Origin: Streptomyces barkulensis | GTDB lineage: Bacteria; Actinomycetota; Actinomycetes; Streptomycetales; Streptomycetaceae | Reading direction: 5' to 3' | Assembly: GCF_002843305.1 (NCBI RefSeq) | Contig: NZ_PGSG01000009.1 | Coordinates: 229,264-293,263, forward strand | DNA: 64,000 nt | In this document: positions 52,101 through 59,075 of the stretch, piece after piece | How positions within the stretch are numbered: the first letter of the stretch is position 1 | Layout: each line of letters begins with the position of its first letter | Notes under the pieces: model-generated | Database searches by the model: none | What the model saw: the letters and a program-made list of their open reading frames with translations, nothing else | Told to the model about the DNA's origin: nothing | Translations under genes and position numbers: made by a program

Positions 52101-53451
52101 GACGCTCCTCGCCCTCACCGGCCTCGCCCCGGCCGTAGGTCTCCTCGTCCTCCTCGCCGCCCTCCCCGGCGGCTCCGGACCCGGCCCGGGTCTCCGCGGC
52201 CTCCCCGGCCCCGGTGCCGCTCCCGGCGCCCCCGGCGGCGGGCTGCTCGTCCCGGTCCTCCTGCTCGGCGGGCTCGCCGTTCCTGCGGCGGCGGCGACGG
52301 CGACGGGCCGCGGCGCGCTCCTCGCGCTCGGCCTCCGCGGTGCCGCCGGTCTCGGCCCCGTACTCCTCGGAGGTCTCCTCGGAGGTCTCCGGCTCCTCCT
52401 CGGCGGACTCCGTGGCGGCGGCCGCCGCGGTCTCCGGGGTCTGGAAGACCGGCTCGGCGAACACGGGCGCCTGGAACACCGCCACCGGTGCCATCGGCGG
52501 CTTCCTGCGGGAACGCCGGGAAGTGGCGGGCCCGGCCTCGGCGGCCTGTACGGGCTTCTCCGCCTCGGCGGACTCGGCGGACTCGGCGGCCTCGGCTGCC
52601 CGCACCTTCGCGGACTTCCGGGTCCGCGCGGGCTTCTCCGCCTCGGCCGGGGACCCGGCCGAGACCTCGGCCGACGCCCGGGCCGGCTCCTCGGCGGCGG
52701 GCTTCTCCTGCGCGGTCTCCTGCCGGTCGGTCTTCTCGGCGGTCCTGCGGGTGCGCCGCCGGGTACGGGCGGGTGCCTGCTGCTCCTCGGCGGCCGGTAC
52801 GGCGGATTCGGCGGGAGCGGCGGAACCGGCCGGTTCCGCCGCTTCGGCGGCGGGCTCGGGCTCCGCGCTCTGCGCGGCCGCCTGCGGCGGGCCCGCCGGA
52901 GCGGAGGCCCGGCGAGTGGCACGGCGGCGCGTACGCGCCGGGGCCGGCTGCTCCTCGGCCGCCGCGGACTCGGGGGCACCGGCCGTCTCGGGCGTCTCGG
53001 GCGTCTCAGCGGCGGGCTCGGACTCTGCGCCGGCCGGCTCGGCGGGCACCACCGTCTCGGCCGCCTGCGGCGGGCCCGCCGGGGCGGAGGCCCGGCGGAC
53101 GGCGCGGCGCCGGGGCCGCGCGGGCGCGGTCTGCGTCTCGGCGGCGGGCTCGGCGGCGGGCTCGGCGGCGGGCTCGGGCTCGTCGGCCTGCGCCGGCGCG
53201 TCCCCGGCCGGTGCGGCGGCGGCCACCGCGGTGACGACCTCCGGCTCGGCCGAGGCCGCCGCGGGCGGTCCCGCCGGACGGGACACGGCGCGGCGGCGCC
53301 GGCGCGGCGGCAGCGTGTCGCTGGGACTGCCCTGTCCGGCCTGTCCGGCCTGTCCGGCCTCCGCCTCCGTTCCGGTCACGGCGGGTGCTGCGGGCGTGGT
53401 GTCGGTGTTCTCCGCGGGTGTGGACTCCGCGGATTCCATGGGCTCGCGCAT
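49195..53451 (-). CDS. rne: Very large ribonuclease E/G family protein
   Basis: A 1,418-residue endoribonuclease of RNA processing and turnover. The N-terminal ~580 residues are Ala/Glu/Pro-rich with several RRxxRRASAPAGPP-type motifs. A central catalytic core holds an S1-like domain (VGNVYLGKVQNVLPSMEAAF), MVVIDVNTGKF with the Mg-binding Asp pair, and the zinc link CVHCNGRG. The C-terminal ~350 residues add more low-complexity sequence and end in a Lys/Ala-rich AAKKTTAKKA tail like histone H1. Disordered arms in RNase E normally recruit degradosome partners. ATG 53451 is supported by GGGAG 11 nt upstream; ATG 53439 is possible. Confidence 0.93.
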   Translation of the reverse strand: MREPMESAESTPAENTDTTPAAPAVTGTEAEAGQAGQAGQGSPSDTLPPRRRRRAVSRPAGPPAAASAEPEVVTAVAAAAPAGDAPAQADEPEPAAEPAAEPAAETQTAPARPRRRAVRRASAPAGPPQAAETVVPAEPAGAESEPAAETPETPETAGAPESAAAEEQPAPARTRRRATRRASAPAGPPQAAAQSAEPEPAAEAAEPAGSAAPAESAVPAAEEQQAPARTRRRTRRTAEKTDRQETAQEKPAAEEPARASAEVSAGSPAEAEKPARTRKSAKVRAAEAAESAESAEAEKPVQAAEAGPATSRRSRRKPPMAPVAVFQAPVFAEPVFQTPETAAAAATESAEEEPETSEETSEEYGAETGGTAEAEREERAAARRRRRRRRNGEPAEQEDRDEQPAAGGAGSGTGAGEAAETRAGSGAAGEGGEEDEETYGRGEAGEGEERPSRRRRRGGRRRRRGSDAETSEDTAEGEEGDEARESAGETGEAAAESGREDGERGEDAEEHQGASSSTSRRRRRRRRRGGEAEPQAAEVAPDDPERTVVKVREPRKKKDESSESADGVQSIKGSTRLEAKKQRRREGREQGRRRVPIITEAEFLARREAVERVMVVRQSGERTQIGVLEDGVLVEHFVNKEQATSYVGNVYLGKVQNVLPSMEAAFVDIGKGRNAVLYAGEVNFEALGMSGGPRRIETALKSGQSVLVQVTKDPIGHKGARLTSQVSLPGRYLVYVPEGSMTGISRKLPDTERARLKQILKRVVPEDAGVIVRTAAEGASEDELRRDVERLQAQWEDIQKKARKGGAPTLLYGEPDMTVRVVRDIFNEDFSKVVISGDQAWETIHGYVSHVAPDLADRLQRWTSEVDVFATYRIDEQLMKALDRKVWLPSGGSLVIDRTEAMVVIDVNTGKFTGQGGNLEETVTRNNLEAAEEIVRQLRLRDLGGIIVIDFIDMVLESNRDLVMRRLLECLGRDRTKHQVAEVTSLGLVQMTRKRVGQGLLESFSETCVHCNGRGLIVHMDQVQTQGGGGGGKRGRKKGKAAAQQPEAPAELPAAEAPAEVSEPSAEEPAAETPAEVAAEAAAPAALPEPEFVPDEELYSSAAEAEEAARRGRRRRRTGGRKVSAPAGPPRAAAEVEAAVTVVPAAEEAPQAPAQEPAGAAEPVEAPAEAVVPEAVVPEPAEQEAAPRARRRGARKVSAPAGPPRATAEVEAAVTVVPAAEEAPQAPAQEPAGAAETAPEPAPPARPRRRVVRRAAAPTGSPETAEITEPAVPSAGPVAEPEPAAEPESAAEAPSEVSGETPAEPAAEAPAGEAAPAKKAARKTAKKAAAKKTASTAKKATAKTAASKTAAKKTTAKKAAAKKTSASAAKKTTAKKTTAKKATGKTAASKTAAKKTTARKTAAAEQQNPPSVSAPAED
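49746..50091 (-). repeat. Direct repeat inside rne
   Basis: Two 124-bp copies (49746-49869 and 49968-50091) with one visible mismatch are exactly 222 bp (74 codons) apart. Both encode the same SAPAGPPRA...VEAAVTVVPAAEEAPQ segment. The near-identity points to a recent in-frame duplication or ongoing gene conversion. Confidence 0.92.
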
Positions 53452-53691
53452 GCGGGCGGTTCTCCCGTTCACGCTCCCGGGCGCCGTGCCTCGATCCGGC
53501 CGGGCTCCGCGTGATGTGCGCGGGCCGCTGTCCGGGGCGCGGGCGCCGCACGGGAGCTGTCGTCTCGCTCGCCGGTTCCGTGCCTTCGGGCCCGGACACG
53601 GCGAAAGTCTGCTGGTGGATGCGCCTGCCTGACGGCCGGACCCGGGTGGCTCCCTGGTGCCTCGCACATCGGCGGCGCGGCGGCGTCGGCC

Positions 53692-54480
53692 TTACGCGGT
53701 GCCGTCCGGCACCGTCGCGGCGGGGGTTGCGTCGCGGTCGGGCGCAAGCGGATCGGTCACCGTGCCGGTCTCCTCATCGAGCGGCCCCTGCGCCAGCCTG
53801 GTCACCGCTGCGGGGACCGGCGGCGCCAGGTCGGCCGTAGCTCGGAGGCCGGACAGGACGTCGTCGGGTCGTACGGCAGGTGTCAGGTGCCGTACCACCA
53901 GGCGCAGTATCGCACAGGGACCCTCGCCGGGCCTATCGGACCCGGCCGGGGCGGCCTCCAGCGAGGCCACGGCGGCGCGGGTGTCGAAGGTGCGCATGCC
54001 CTTCTTGGTCTGCCTGCTGACCTCGACCGAGTCCGCCGCGAGGAAGACCTCCACCGCCTTGCGGACCTCCTCCGGCTCCATCCCGTCGAGCCGCAGCTCC
54101 CAGCGGGAGGCCGTCAGACGGTCGGCGAAGCCGCTGGTGTGCGCCTCCACCGCGTCGACGACGTCGAGTCCGTCGGGCAGCGACTCGTCGAGCAGCCGCC
54201 GCAGCATCTCCGGGTCGCGCCGCTCGGTGAGGGCGATCTCCAGGTACTCGGCCTCGCTGCCCGTGCCGGTCGGCGCCGCGTTCGCGTACGAGACCTTGGG
54301 GTGCGGGGTGAAGCCCGCGGAGTACGCCATGGGCACCTCGGCCCGGCGCAGTGCCCGCTCGAAAGCGCGCTGGAAGTCGCGGTGACTGGTGAACCGGAGG
54401 CGGCCGCGTTTGGTGTAACGCAGGCGGATGCGCTGCACCGCGGGTGCGGGCGGCGGGCCTTCGGGCTGTCGCTTGCCCAG
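53692..54480 (-). CDS. TIGR03936-family radical-SAM-associated protein (DUF2344), CTG start proposed
   Basis: A 262-residue protein of the DUF2344 family. The signature YTKRGRLRFTSHRDFQRAFERALRR precedes AYSAGFTPHPKVSYANAAPTG. The family is usually encoded next to a B12-binding radical SAM protein (TIGR03960), and often fused to it; that gene is absent in the window. The best start is CTG 54480 (then GKRQPEGPPP, matching what I recall of homologues), since AAGGAG lies 7 nt upstream. GTG 54438 (VQRIRLRY) is the conventional alternative. It lies upstream of rne in the same direction. Confidence 0.85.
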   Translation of the reverse strand: MGKRQPEGPPPAPAVQRIRLRYTKRGRLRFTSHRDFQRAFERALRRAEVPMAYSAGFTPHPKVSYANAAPTGTGSEAEYLEIALTERRDPEMLRRLLDESLPDGLDVVDAVEAHTSGFADRLTASRWELRLDGMEPEEVRKAVEVFLAADSVEVSRQTKKGMRTFDTRAAVASLEAAPAGSDRPGEGPCAILRLVVRHLTPAVRPDDVLSGLRATADLAPPVPAAVTRLAQGPLDEETGTVTDPLAPDRDATPAATVPDGTA

Positions 54481-54590
54481 GATCCTTCTCCTTGCTGCGG
54501 GGTGGCGCGACGAGCGCCCCTCGGTCGAACACTGGCGGCCGGGCCGTCCCCGCCGGTGCGGGGCCGGTAGGCCCGTACCTACCCACCAGC

Positions 54591-55187
54591 CTACTCGCCG
54601 GTGGCTCCGCCCTCTCCCGGACCGGCCCCGCGCACCTGCGGCGCGGCCGGTCCCGTGGCGATCCAGTACCGCAGTTTCTTCCCCCGCCGGTCCTCGAAGA
54701 CACCCCCGCACTTCTCGATGACGCGGCGGGAGGCGGTGTTGGTGTCGTCGCAGGTGACCAGCACCGGGTCGATGCCGAGGGAGTGGACGACGGGCAGGGC
54801 GGCGCGCAGCATCGCGGTGGCGTGGCCCCGGCGGCGGGCGGAGGCCCGGACGTCATAGCCGATGTGGCCGCCGTAGTCGAGCAGGAAGCCGTTGAGCCGG
54901 TGGCGGACGGCGATACGGCCGAGGTAGGTGTCGCCCTCGACCCACCACAGGGTGGTGCACGGGACGTGGCCCTCGGGGCGCGGGCTGTCCTCGTCCGCGT
55001 CGGCACGGACGGCGGCGGCGTACTCGGCGAAGACCTCCGGATCGTGCCAGCGCCCGCCGTACCGGAGGATGTCGCGGCCGACCATCGAGTTGTCCTGCGG
55101 CCCGCCGCGGCCCTCGGCCTCGAACTCCTTCATGGCCTCCAGGAAGGAGGCGTGGACGCGCGGGGCGGGGAGGATCAGCTCGGGCAT
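54591..55187 (-). CDS. GNAT-family N-acetyltransferase
   Basis: A 198-residue cytoplasmic acetyltransferase. The acetyl-CoA loop reads YDVRASARRRGHATAML (the R/Q-x-x-G-x-A motif), followed by VTCDDTNTASRRVIEKCGG, a near-canonical motif B. The N-terminal WWVEGDTYLGRIAVRHRLN is typical of the RimJ/RimL-like group. The substrate is unknown. It separates the DUF2344 gene from the accessory region, the last gene of ordinary composition on this side. Confidence 0.88.
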   Translation of the reverse strand: MPELILPAPRVHASFLEAMKEFEAEGRGGPQDNSMVGRDILRYGGRWHDPEVFAEYAAAVRADADEDSPRPEGHVPCTTLWWVEGDTYLGRIAVRHRLNGFLLDYGGHIGYDVRASARRRGHATAMLRAALPVVHSLGIDPVLVTCDDTNTASRRVIEKCGGVFEDRRGKKLRYWIATGPAAPQVRGAGPGEGGATGE

Positions 55188-55272
55188 GCGGCCAGTGTGT
55201 CAGCGCGCCCCGCCCCCGGCCAGCGGGTACCCCTGGCCGGGCCTTCCCGCCGTTGCGGCCCGTCATCCGCTG

Positions 55273-56445
55273 TCAGAGGCGGATGCCGGCCCTCTTCGCC
55301 AGAGTGTTGATCCTCGGATTGCTCCGCCGGTGCAGGGATACGAGCACCCTGCTCAGTTCCTGACTGGTGGGGTGGACCTTCGCCATCTGCGGCACGACGC
55401 TCCAGGCCGCCATGAGGGAGTCCACCGCCCCGTCCCGGTCCTTCAGGGCCAGTTTCGCCCTGGCGATGTTCATGTGGAGCGGGCCGATGCGGGTCGCGGG
55501 CAGCGAGTACCCGTTGCGGAGGTACCTCTCTGCGTCCTCCAGCGCCTCGGCGTTCCTCTTCAGGTCCACCCGGGTCGCCACCACATGGGTGACCGTGTTC
55601 TCCGGACCGAAGTGCACGCCCTGCACGTCGACATCGGTGCCGACGGCCTCCGCGGCCTTTAGCGCGGCCTTGATGTGCCGCTCGGCGGTCCGGTCGTCCC
55701 GCAGCCGGCCCGCCAGCGTCATCCCCCTGAGGTGCAGCAACCCCAGAGCCAGGTGGCGCGGCCTGCCCCGCATGGTGGATTCGGCGAGCACGACAGCCTG
55801 GTCCACCAGGGCCAACCCTCCGGCGAAGTCGCCGCCGTTGAGGAAGGTTCCGGCCTCGTCACGGGCCGCCACGGCGCGGGTCAGGGCGTTCGCCCGCTCC
55901 GCCGCCTGCCCCTGCCTGGTGACCGCCAGCTCCGCGAGTGTCATCCAGCGGTGCCGGGCCGCCAGCCAGTAGACCGCGCTGTACACGTCGGCGACCTTCG
56001 CCCAGTCCTCGGGCAGTCCTGTGCCGTGGGCGTGGTCCTGCACTCGCCGCAGCAGGCCGGGCAGGGCCCGGGTCACGGCGGAGAGGTCGGCGTCACCGCG
56101 CAGACGGAACAGCTCGGCGAGATCCCGCTCGATCCGGTCACCCTGGACCGGCTCACCGGTCGGGAGGTCGAAGCGCCGCATCACGCTCCGCAGCTCTTTC
56201 AGCCGGTCCTCGTCGCCGGCCCGTACCGGAGCCTGCCCCAGCAGCTCGTCCAGCGTGATCCCGAAGGCGTTCGCGAGCGCCGCTCCCATGCTCTGGGTGA
56301 GCGGCCGGTCGCCTCGCTCGATCTTCCCGAGCATCGACTTCGACATACCGGCCCTGGCGGCGAGCTGGTCTTGCAGCCAACCCCGCCGCAGACGCAGAAC
56401 CTTGACGTTCGCGCCGGGCCCGGGCGTGGTGATCTCCGCACTCAT
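55273..56445 (-). CDS. XRE-family regulator with TPR-like C-terminal domain
   Basis: A 390-residue regulator. The N-terminal HTH (residues about 13-67) is RRGWLQDQLAARAGMSKSMLGKIERGDRPL. The remaining 310 residues are all-helical, with TPR-like pairs, as in Streptomyces regulators that sense peptides or signals. It is divergent from the small-gene/graspetide chain with 162 bp between. That gap contains tandem and inverted TTGTGCAC repeats, so it probably controls both itself and the chain. Confidence 0.88.
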   Translation of the reverse strand: MSAEITTPGPGANVKVLRLRRGWLQDQLAARAGMSKSMLGKIERGDRPLTQSMGAALANAFGITLDELLGQAPVRAGDEDRLKELRSVMRRFDLPTGEPVQGDRIERDLAELFRLRGDADLSAVTRALPGLLRRVQDHAHGTGLPEDWAKVADVYSAVYWLAARHRWMTLAELAVTRQGQAAERANALTRAVAARDEAGTFLNGGDFAGGLALVDQAVVLAESTMRGRPRHLALGLLHLRGMTLAGRLRDDRTAERHIKAALKAAEAVGTDVDVQGVHFGPENTVTHVVATRVDLKRNAEALEDAERYLRNGYSLPATRIGPLHMNIARAKLALKDRDGAVDSLMAAWSVVPQMAKVHPTSQELSRVLVSLHRRSNPRINTLAKRAGIRL

Positions 56446-56511
56446 GCGCCATGTCTTCCTGGTCGGTTGTTCCGGTCTCCATGCTCTCCGGGGCTTCTAC
56501 CCGTGCCTTGG

Positions 56512-56540
56512 GTTGTGCACTTCTTGTGCACCTTCACAAC
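56512..56540. promoter_or_regulatory. Candidate operator for the XRE regulator
   Basis: Two TTGTGCAC boxes (56513-56520 and 56524-56531) have an 11-bp period, and GTTGTG (56512-56517) is mirrored by CACAAC (56535-56540). A TTGACT (56553-56558) lies just downstream toward the graspetide genes. Such an array in a divergent promoter fits a dimeric repressor. Confidence 0.6.
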
Positions 56541-56607
56541 ACGCATCTGTCGTTGACTGATTACGGAAAGCGACAACAGGCGACGAACGGCAAGCTGGGG
56601 GGCCTAC

Positions 56608-56778
56608 ATGATGGCGATCTCGGTATACCGGGTGTCCGCTGACGGCAGGCGACGGACGGTCAAGCGTACGCACACGGTAAAGCCGGTCGACCAACCTCCG
56701 AAGACGGACCGCTGGCCCCCGTGCCAGTGCCTCCGGTGCCGAAGGGGAAGCCTGTGCCCCGTCCCGCCCACCGCGTAG
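56608..56778 (+). CDS. Small Cys-rich peptide upstream of the graspetide genes
   Basis: A 56-residue basic protein beginning MMAISVYRVSADGRRRTVK, then WPPCQCLRCRRGSLC, with four cysteines in 12 residues that could bind zinc. A WPPCxCxxC pattern occurs in small Streptomyces proteins, as I recall. A G-run (GGGGGG) precedes the ATG. Its TAG overlaps the next GTG (TAGTG), which supports real translation. No function is known. Confidence 0.6.
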   Translation: MMAISVYRVSADGRRRTVKRTHTVKPVDQPPKTDRWPPCQCLRCRRGSLCPVPPTA

Positions 56779-57035
56779 TGAGTGCCTTCAGCCCTCTGCC
56801 GGGAGCGGCGCCGCACCCTCCGAGCGGCCGTCCGTGCCCAGCGCAGGCGGACGAAAGGCGCGTATGGACTACAGGCATGTGCTGGTTGTACTGCCGGCGC
56901 TCGCACATTCCCGTGATCTGGCTCGGGCCTGTGACCTCTTCCGGGATACAGGCGCCGTTCTACGGATGCCGTGAGTGCATCGCCGAACTGGACCACATGG
57001 TCTGGGCCTATGTGGAAGCGAAGGACCGCCTCTGA
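56778..57035 (+). CDS. Small zinc-finger-like protein
   Basis: An 85-residue protein if started at GTG 56778, which overlaps the preceding stop (translational coupling). The C-terminal 52 residues (MCWLYCRRSHIPVIWLGPV..., YGCRECIAELDHMVW) hold CxxxC and CxxC pairs of a likely zinc site. ATG 56877 would start exactly at that domain, with only a weak ribosome-binding site. Its role near a graspetide gene is unknown. Confidence 0.6.
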   Translation: MSAFSPLPGAAPHPPSGRPCPAQADERRVWTTGMCWLYCRRSHIPVIWLGPVTSSGIQAPFYGCRECIAELDHMVWAYVEAKDRL

Positions 57036-57094
57036 TCTCCCACCTCCCTGGCACGTAGGCCGCCACCAACCCCACGGCAAAGGCTGGTTGCCAC

Positions 57095-57118
57095 GGAGGC
57101 GGGGTTCCACCCCGCTCC
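57095..57118 (+). terminator. Hairpin between small gene and graspetide precursor
   Basis: GGAGGCGGGG (57095-57104) pairs with CCCCGCTCC across ACCCC with one bulge. It may be a partial terminator, or a processing site that lets the precursor be expressed at a different level. Confidence 0.45.
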
Positions 57119-57203
57119 GGGCGCGCCCGGTTGATGTACAGGTCGAGCGCGACCCGGGCGGGTTCGCCCGAACATCACTGCGAAACCCACTATGGAGGAC
57201 AAC

Positions 57204-57515
57204 GTGTTCAATCACTCGGATCGGCTCCCGACCGGTTCGCCGGTACCCCAGGGGCATGCAACCGCCGTTCCGTGGGGCGTTCGGAGGATGGCCCCGTACC
57301 CGGCCCTGGCGCCCGGCTACGCGCGAGCCGAGATCGACCCCACGACGCAGACCGCCCGCTACTTCGACCACAGCGGGCAGGTCATGGAGATGCCCGGACA
57401 CGGCACCAGCACCGGCACGAACCCGGCCACGAACACCGGCAACCCGTCGGACGGCGCCGGGCCCGGTGGCTCCGGTGGCGGTGACCAGGACACCGGGAAC
57501 GACAGCGACCAGTGA
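57204..57515 (+). CDS. tgmA: Putative ATP-grasp-modified RiPP (graspetide) precursor
   Basis: A 103-residue precursor. VPWGVRRMAPYPALAPGYAR and DPTTQTARYFDHSGQ match what I recall of the GRASP_targ family (TIGR04186). The C-terminal part (HGTSTGTNPATNTGNPSDGA...GDQDTGNDSDQ) is a run of Thr/Ser/Asn/Gly with Asp acceptors, suited to side-chain ester or amide crosslinks made by an ATP-grasp ligase. GTG 57204 is chosen because GGAGG (57194-57198) has a 5-nt spacer; ATG 57192 would bury it. The stop overlaps the next start (GTGA). Confidence 0.85.
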   Translation: MFNHSDRLPTGSPVPQGHATAVPWGVRRMAPYPALAPGYARAEIDPTTQTARYFDHSGQVMEMPGHGTSTGTNPATNTGNPSDGAGPGGSGGGDQDTGNDSDQ

Positions 57516-58405
57516 TCAATGACGGCCCGGTGCTGGTCGTCACCATGATCGACGACCCTACGGCCGACCTGGTGATCAACGAGCTGCACGACCGGGGCAC
57601 CCCGGTCGTGCGGCTCGACTCCGGGGACTTCCCCGCCACCTTGTCGGTCGCGGCAACCATCACCGAAGAGGGCATCAGCGGAACCCTGGTCACCCCGACA
57701 CGCGCCGCAGACCTCTCCCGCGTCCGCTCCCTCTACTACCGGCGTCCTTCGGGCTTCGCCTTCCCGCACCTCAATGAGCAGGACGCTCGATTCGCCGTCA
57801 CACAGGCCCGTTACGGACTCGGCGGCGTCCTCGCGTCCCTGCCCGGCTGTCTGTACGTCAACCACCCCCACCGCATCGGAGACGCCGAGTTCAAGCCCTC
57901 GGGGCTCGTCGCTGCGGCGCAGTGCGGCTTCAAGGTCCCCGACACGATGGTCACCTCCGACCCCGAAGCGGCAAAAAGGTTCGTCAAGGACCACGGCCCT
58001 GCCGTCTACAAGCCCCTGTCCACTCCGCTGTACCGCGTGGACGGGGCGTCCTGCACCGTGGAGGTCGGGGAAGTCACCGCCGACCAGTTGGACGGACAGG
58101 TGGCCGGCACCGCCCATCTCTTCCAGAGTCGCGTGGACAAGGTCGCCGATGTTCGGGTGACGGTGATCGGGGACCGGATCTTTCCCGTCCGTATCGACTC
58201 CGGCCTTCTGGACGTGGACGCCGGGGCCTGGGCCGCACTGCGGAGGGAGAGCGAACGGCGGCTCGTCCGGCAGGGCGGTCCCGACCGGCTGTGGGACCGG
58301 ATCGAAGACCATCTGAGCCGATGGCACAGGGACGGAGCACCGACTCTGGACCGGTTCCTGATCACCGCATCACCCGAAGGCCAGAGGATCACCTGGACCA
58401 CCTGA
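57512..58405 (+). CDS. tgmB: ATP-grasp ribosomal peptide maturase
   Basis: A 297-residue MvdD-like/TIGR04187 ligase. The pre-ATP-grasp domain (VLVVTMIDDPTADLVINELH, VVRLDSGDF, SLYYRRPSGF) is followed by the ATP-grasp core: AVYKPLST (Lys lid), HLFQSRVDKVADVRVTVIGDRIF, and IDSGLLDVDAGAW. It is expected to phosphorylate the precursor's acidic side chains and join them to hydroxyls, making omega-ester macrocycles. Overlap with tgmA by GTGA gives coupled stoichiometry. No partner methyltransferase (TIGR04188) is present downstream. Confidence 0.88.
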   Translation: MINDGPVLVVTMIDDPTADLVINELHDRGTPVVRLDSGDFPATLSVAATITEEGISGTLVTPTRAADLSRVRSLYYRRPSGFAFPHLNEQDARFAVTQARYGLGGVLASLPGCLYVNHPHRIGDAEFKPSGLVAAAQCGFKVPDTMVTSDPEAAKRFVKDHGPAVYKPLSTPLYRVDGASCTVEVGEVTADQLDGQVAGTAHLFQSRVDKVADVRVTVIGDRIFPVRIDSGLLDVDAGAWAALRRESERRLVRQGGPDRLWDRIEDHLSRWHRDGAPTLDRFLITASPEGQRITWTT

Positions 58406-58512
58406 TGGCAGTGCTCAAGCTCCCGTCCCGCGTACGGCCGAAGCGGTCGGCGCTCCCCTCCGCGCCGGCCGCTCTGGTGCTGAAGCGACAGGAACAAACG
58501 GATGCCCGATGA
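58405..58512 (+). CDS. Possible 35-residue basic peptide
   Basis: ATG 58405 overlaps the tgmB TGA (TGATG), and its own TGA (58510-58512) overlaps the next ATG at 58502. The product (MAVLKLPSRVRPKRSALPSA...) is basic with no motif. The overlap chain is the only evidence, so it may be a random frame. Confidence 0.35.
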   Translation: MAVLKLPSRVRPKRSALPSAPAALVLKRQEQTDAR

Positions 58513-58798
58513 AGAACCACTGTCCGACTACATGGCTCGCCGCGAAGCCCGAATCGGCCGAATGCGCATCGTGCACGCCTACGGCCCCCGACGCGGCGAA
58601 CATGTGGGTCCCGGCCAGCCGAGGTTGGTCGAGCGGTGGAACAGGTCATCGTGGGAGTTCTTCGCGATGGCCGACAACCTGATTCATGCCCGCAGGATCG
58701 TCCGGCCTCCCACCGAGCAGGTATCCCGGGGAGAGACCCCCGAACCTCCTGCCAACCCCCTGGCTCCCGGGCGCGGCCGACACCGTAAGCCACGATGA
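58502..58798 (+). CDS. Hypothetical protein in the graspetide chain
   Basis: A 98-residue charged protein (MPDEEPLSDYMARREARIGR...WNRSSWEFFAMADNLIHARR) with a disordered Pro/Arg tail. No recognised domain. It sits where a methyltransferase would normally lie in tgm operons, but has no SAM motif. The stop overlaps a downstream ATG (ATGA). It may be a regulator or partner peptide; it is not a degraded methyltransferase so far as I can see. Confidence 0.6.
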   Translation: MPDEEPLSDYMARREARIGRMRIVHAYGPRRGEHVGPGQPRLVERWNRSSWEFFAMADNLIHARRIVRPPTEQVSRGETPEPPANPLAPGRGRHRKPR

Positions 58799-58962
58799 GC
58801 GAGGACCGGCACGTCGGTGGTCGCCCCAAGGGCATGCACACCGAAGAGATCCGGCAGTCGCGGGAACTCGTAACCGAGGGCAGAAGCTACGGCGCCATCA
58901 CCCAGGCGCTATGAGTGGTGCGGACGACCGTCTACCGGGTGATCACGGGCACGGCAGGGTGA
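58795..58962 (+). pseudogene. Remnant of serine-recombinase C-terminal HTH
   Basis: ATG 58795 overlaps the previous stop (ATGA). The frame reads GGRPKGMHTEEIRQSRELVT...SYGAITQAL, a stop, then VVRTTVYRVITG. This matches the resolvase/invertase tail (GRPxxLTxEQI...GxSxxxIAxxLGVSRTTVYRxL), interrupted by TGA in place of the helix-turn. It is either a decayed recombinase or a 39-residue fragment. It suggests past mobile-element activity at the edge of the graspetide genes. Confidence 0.65.
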
Positions 58963-59020
58963 TCATCGGACAATCCCGGACAGCGCCTGAGACGGGTGCA
59001 CAAGAGCACGGAAGCCGAAA

Positions 59021-59060
59021 GCCGAGGCCCCGGCGCGAGGAGATGCGCCGGGGCCTCGGC
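59021..59060 (-). terminator. Perfect 16-bp hairpin terminator of the peptide/cupin operon
   Basis: GCCGAGGCCCCGGCGC (59021-59036) and its complement (59045-59060) are perfect, with an 8-nt loop; the minus strand continues TTTC. It lies 15 bp past the APH-like gene stop. Confidence 0.85.
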
Positions 59061-59075
59061 AACAGGGTGAGCCCT

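Noticed and set aside
48964..53514. 1,516-codon open frame opposite the RNase E/G gene
   Set aside because: Antisense frame in a very GC-rich, repetitive gene; Leu/Gly/Arg-rich product, no ribosome-binding site, no family.
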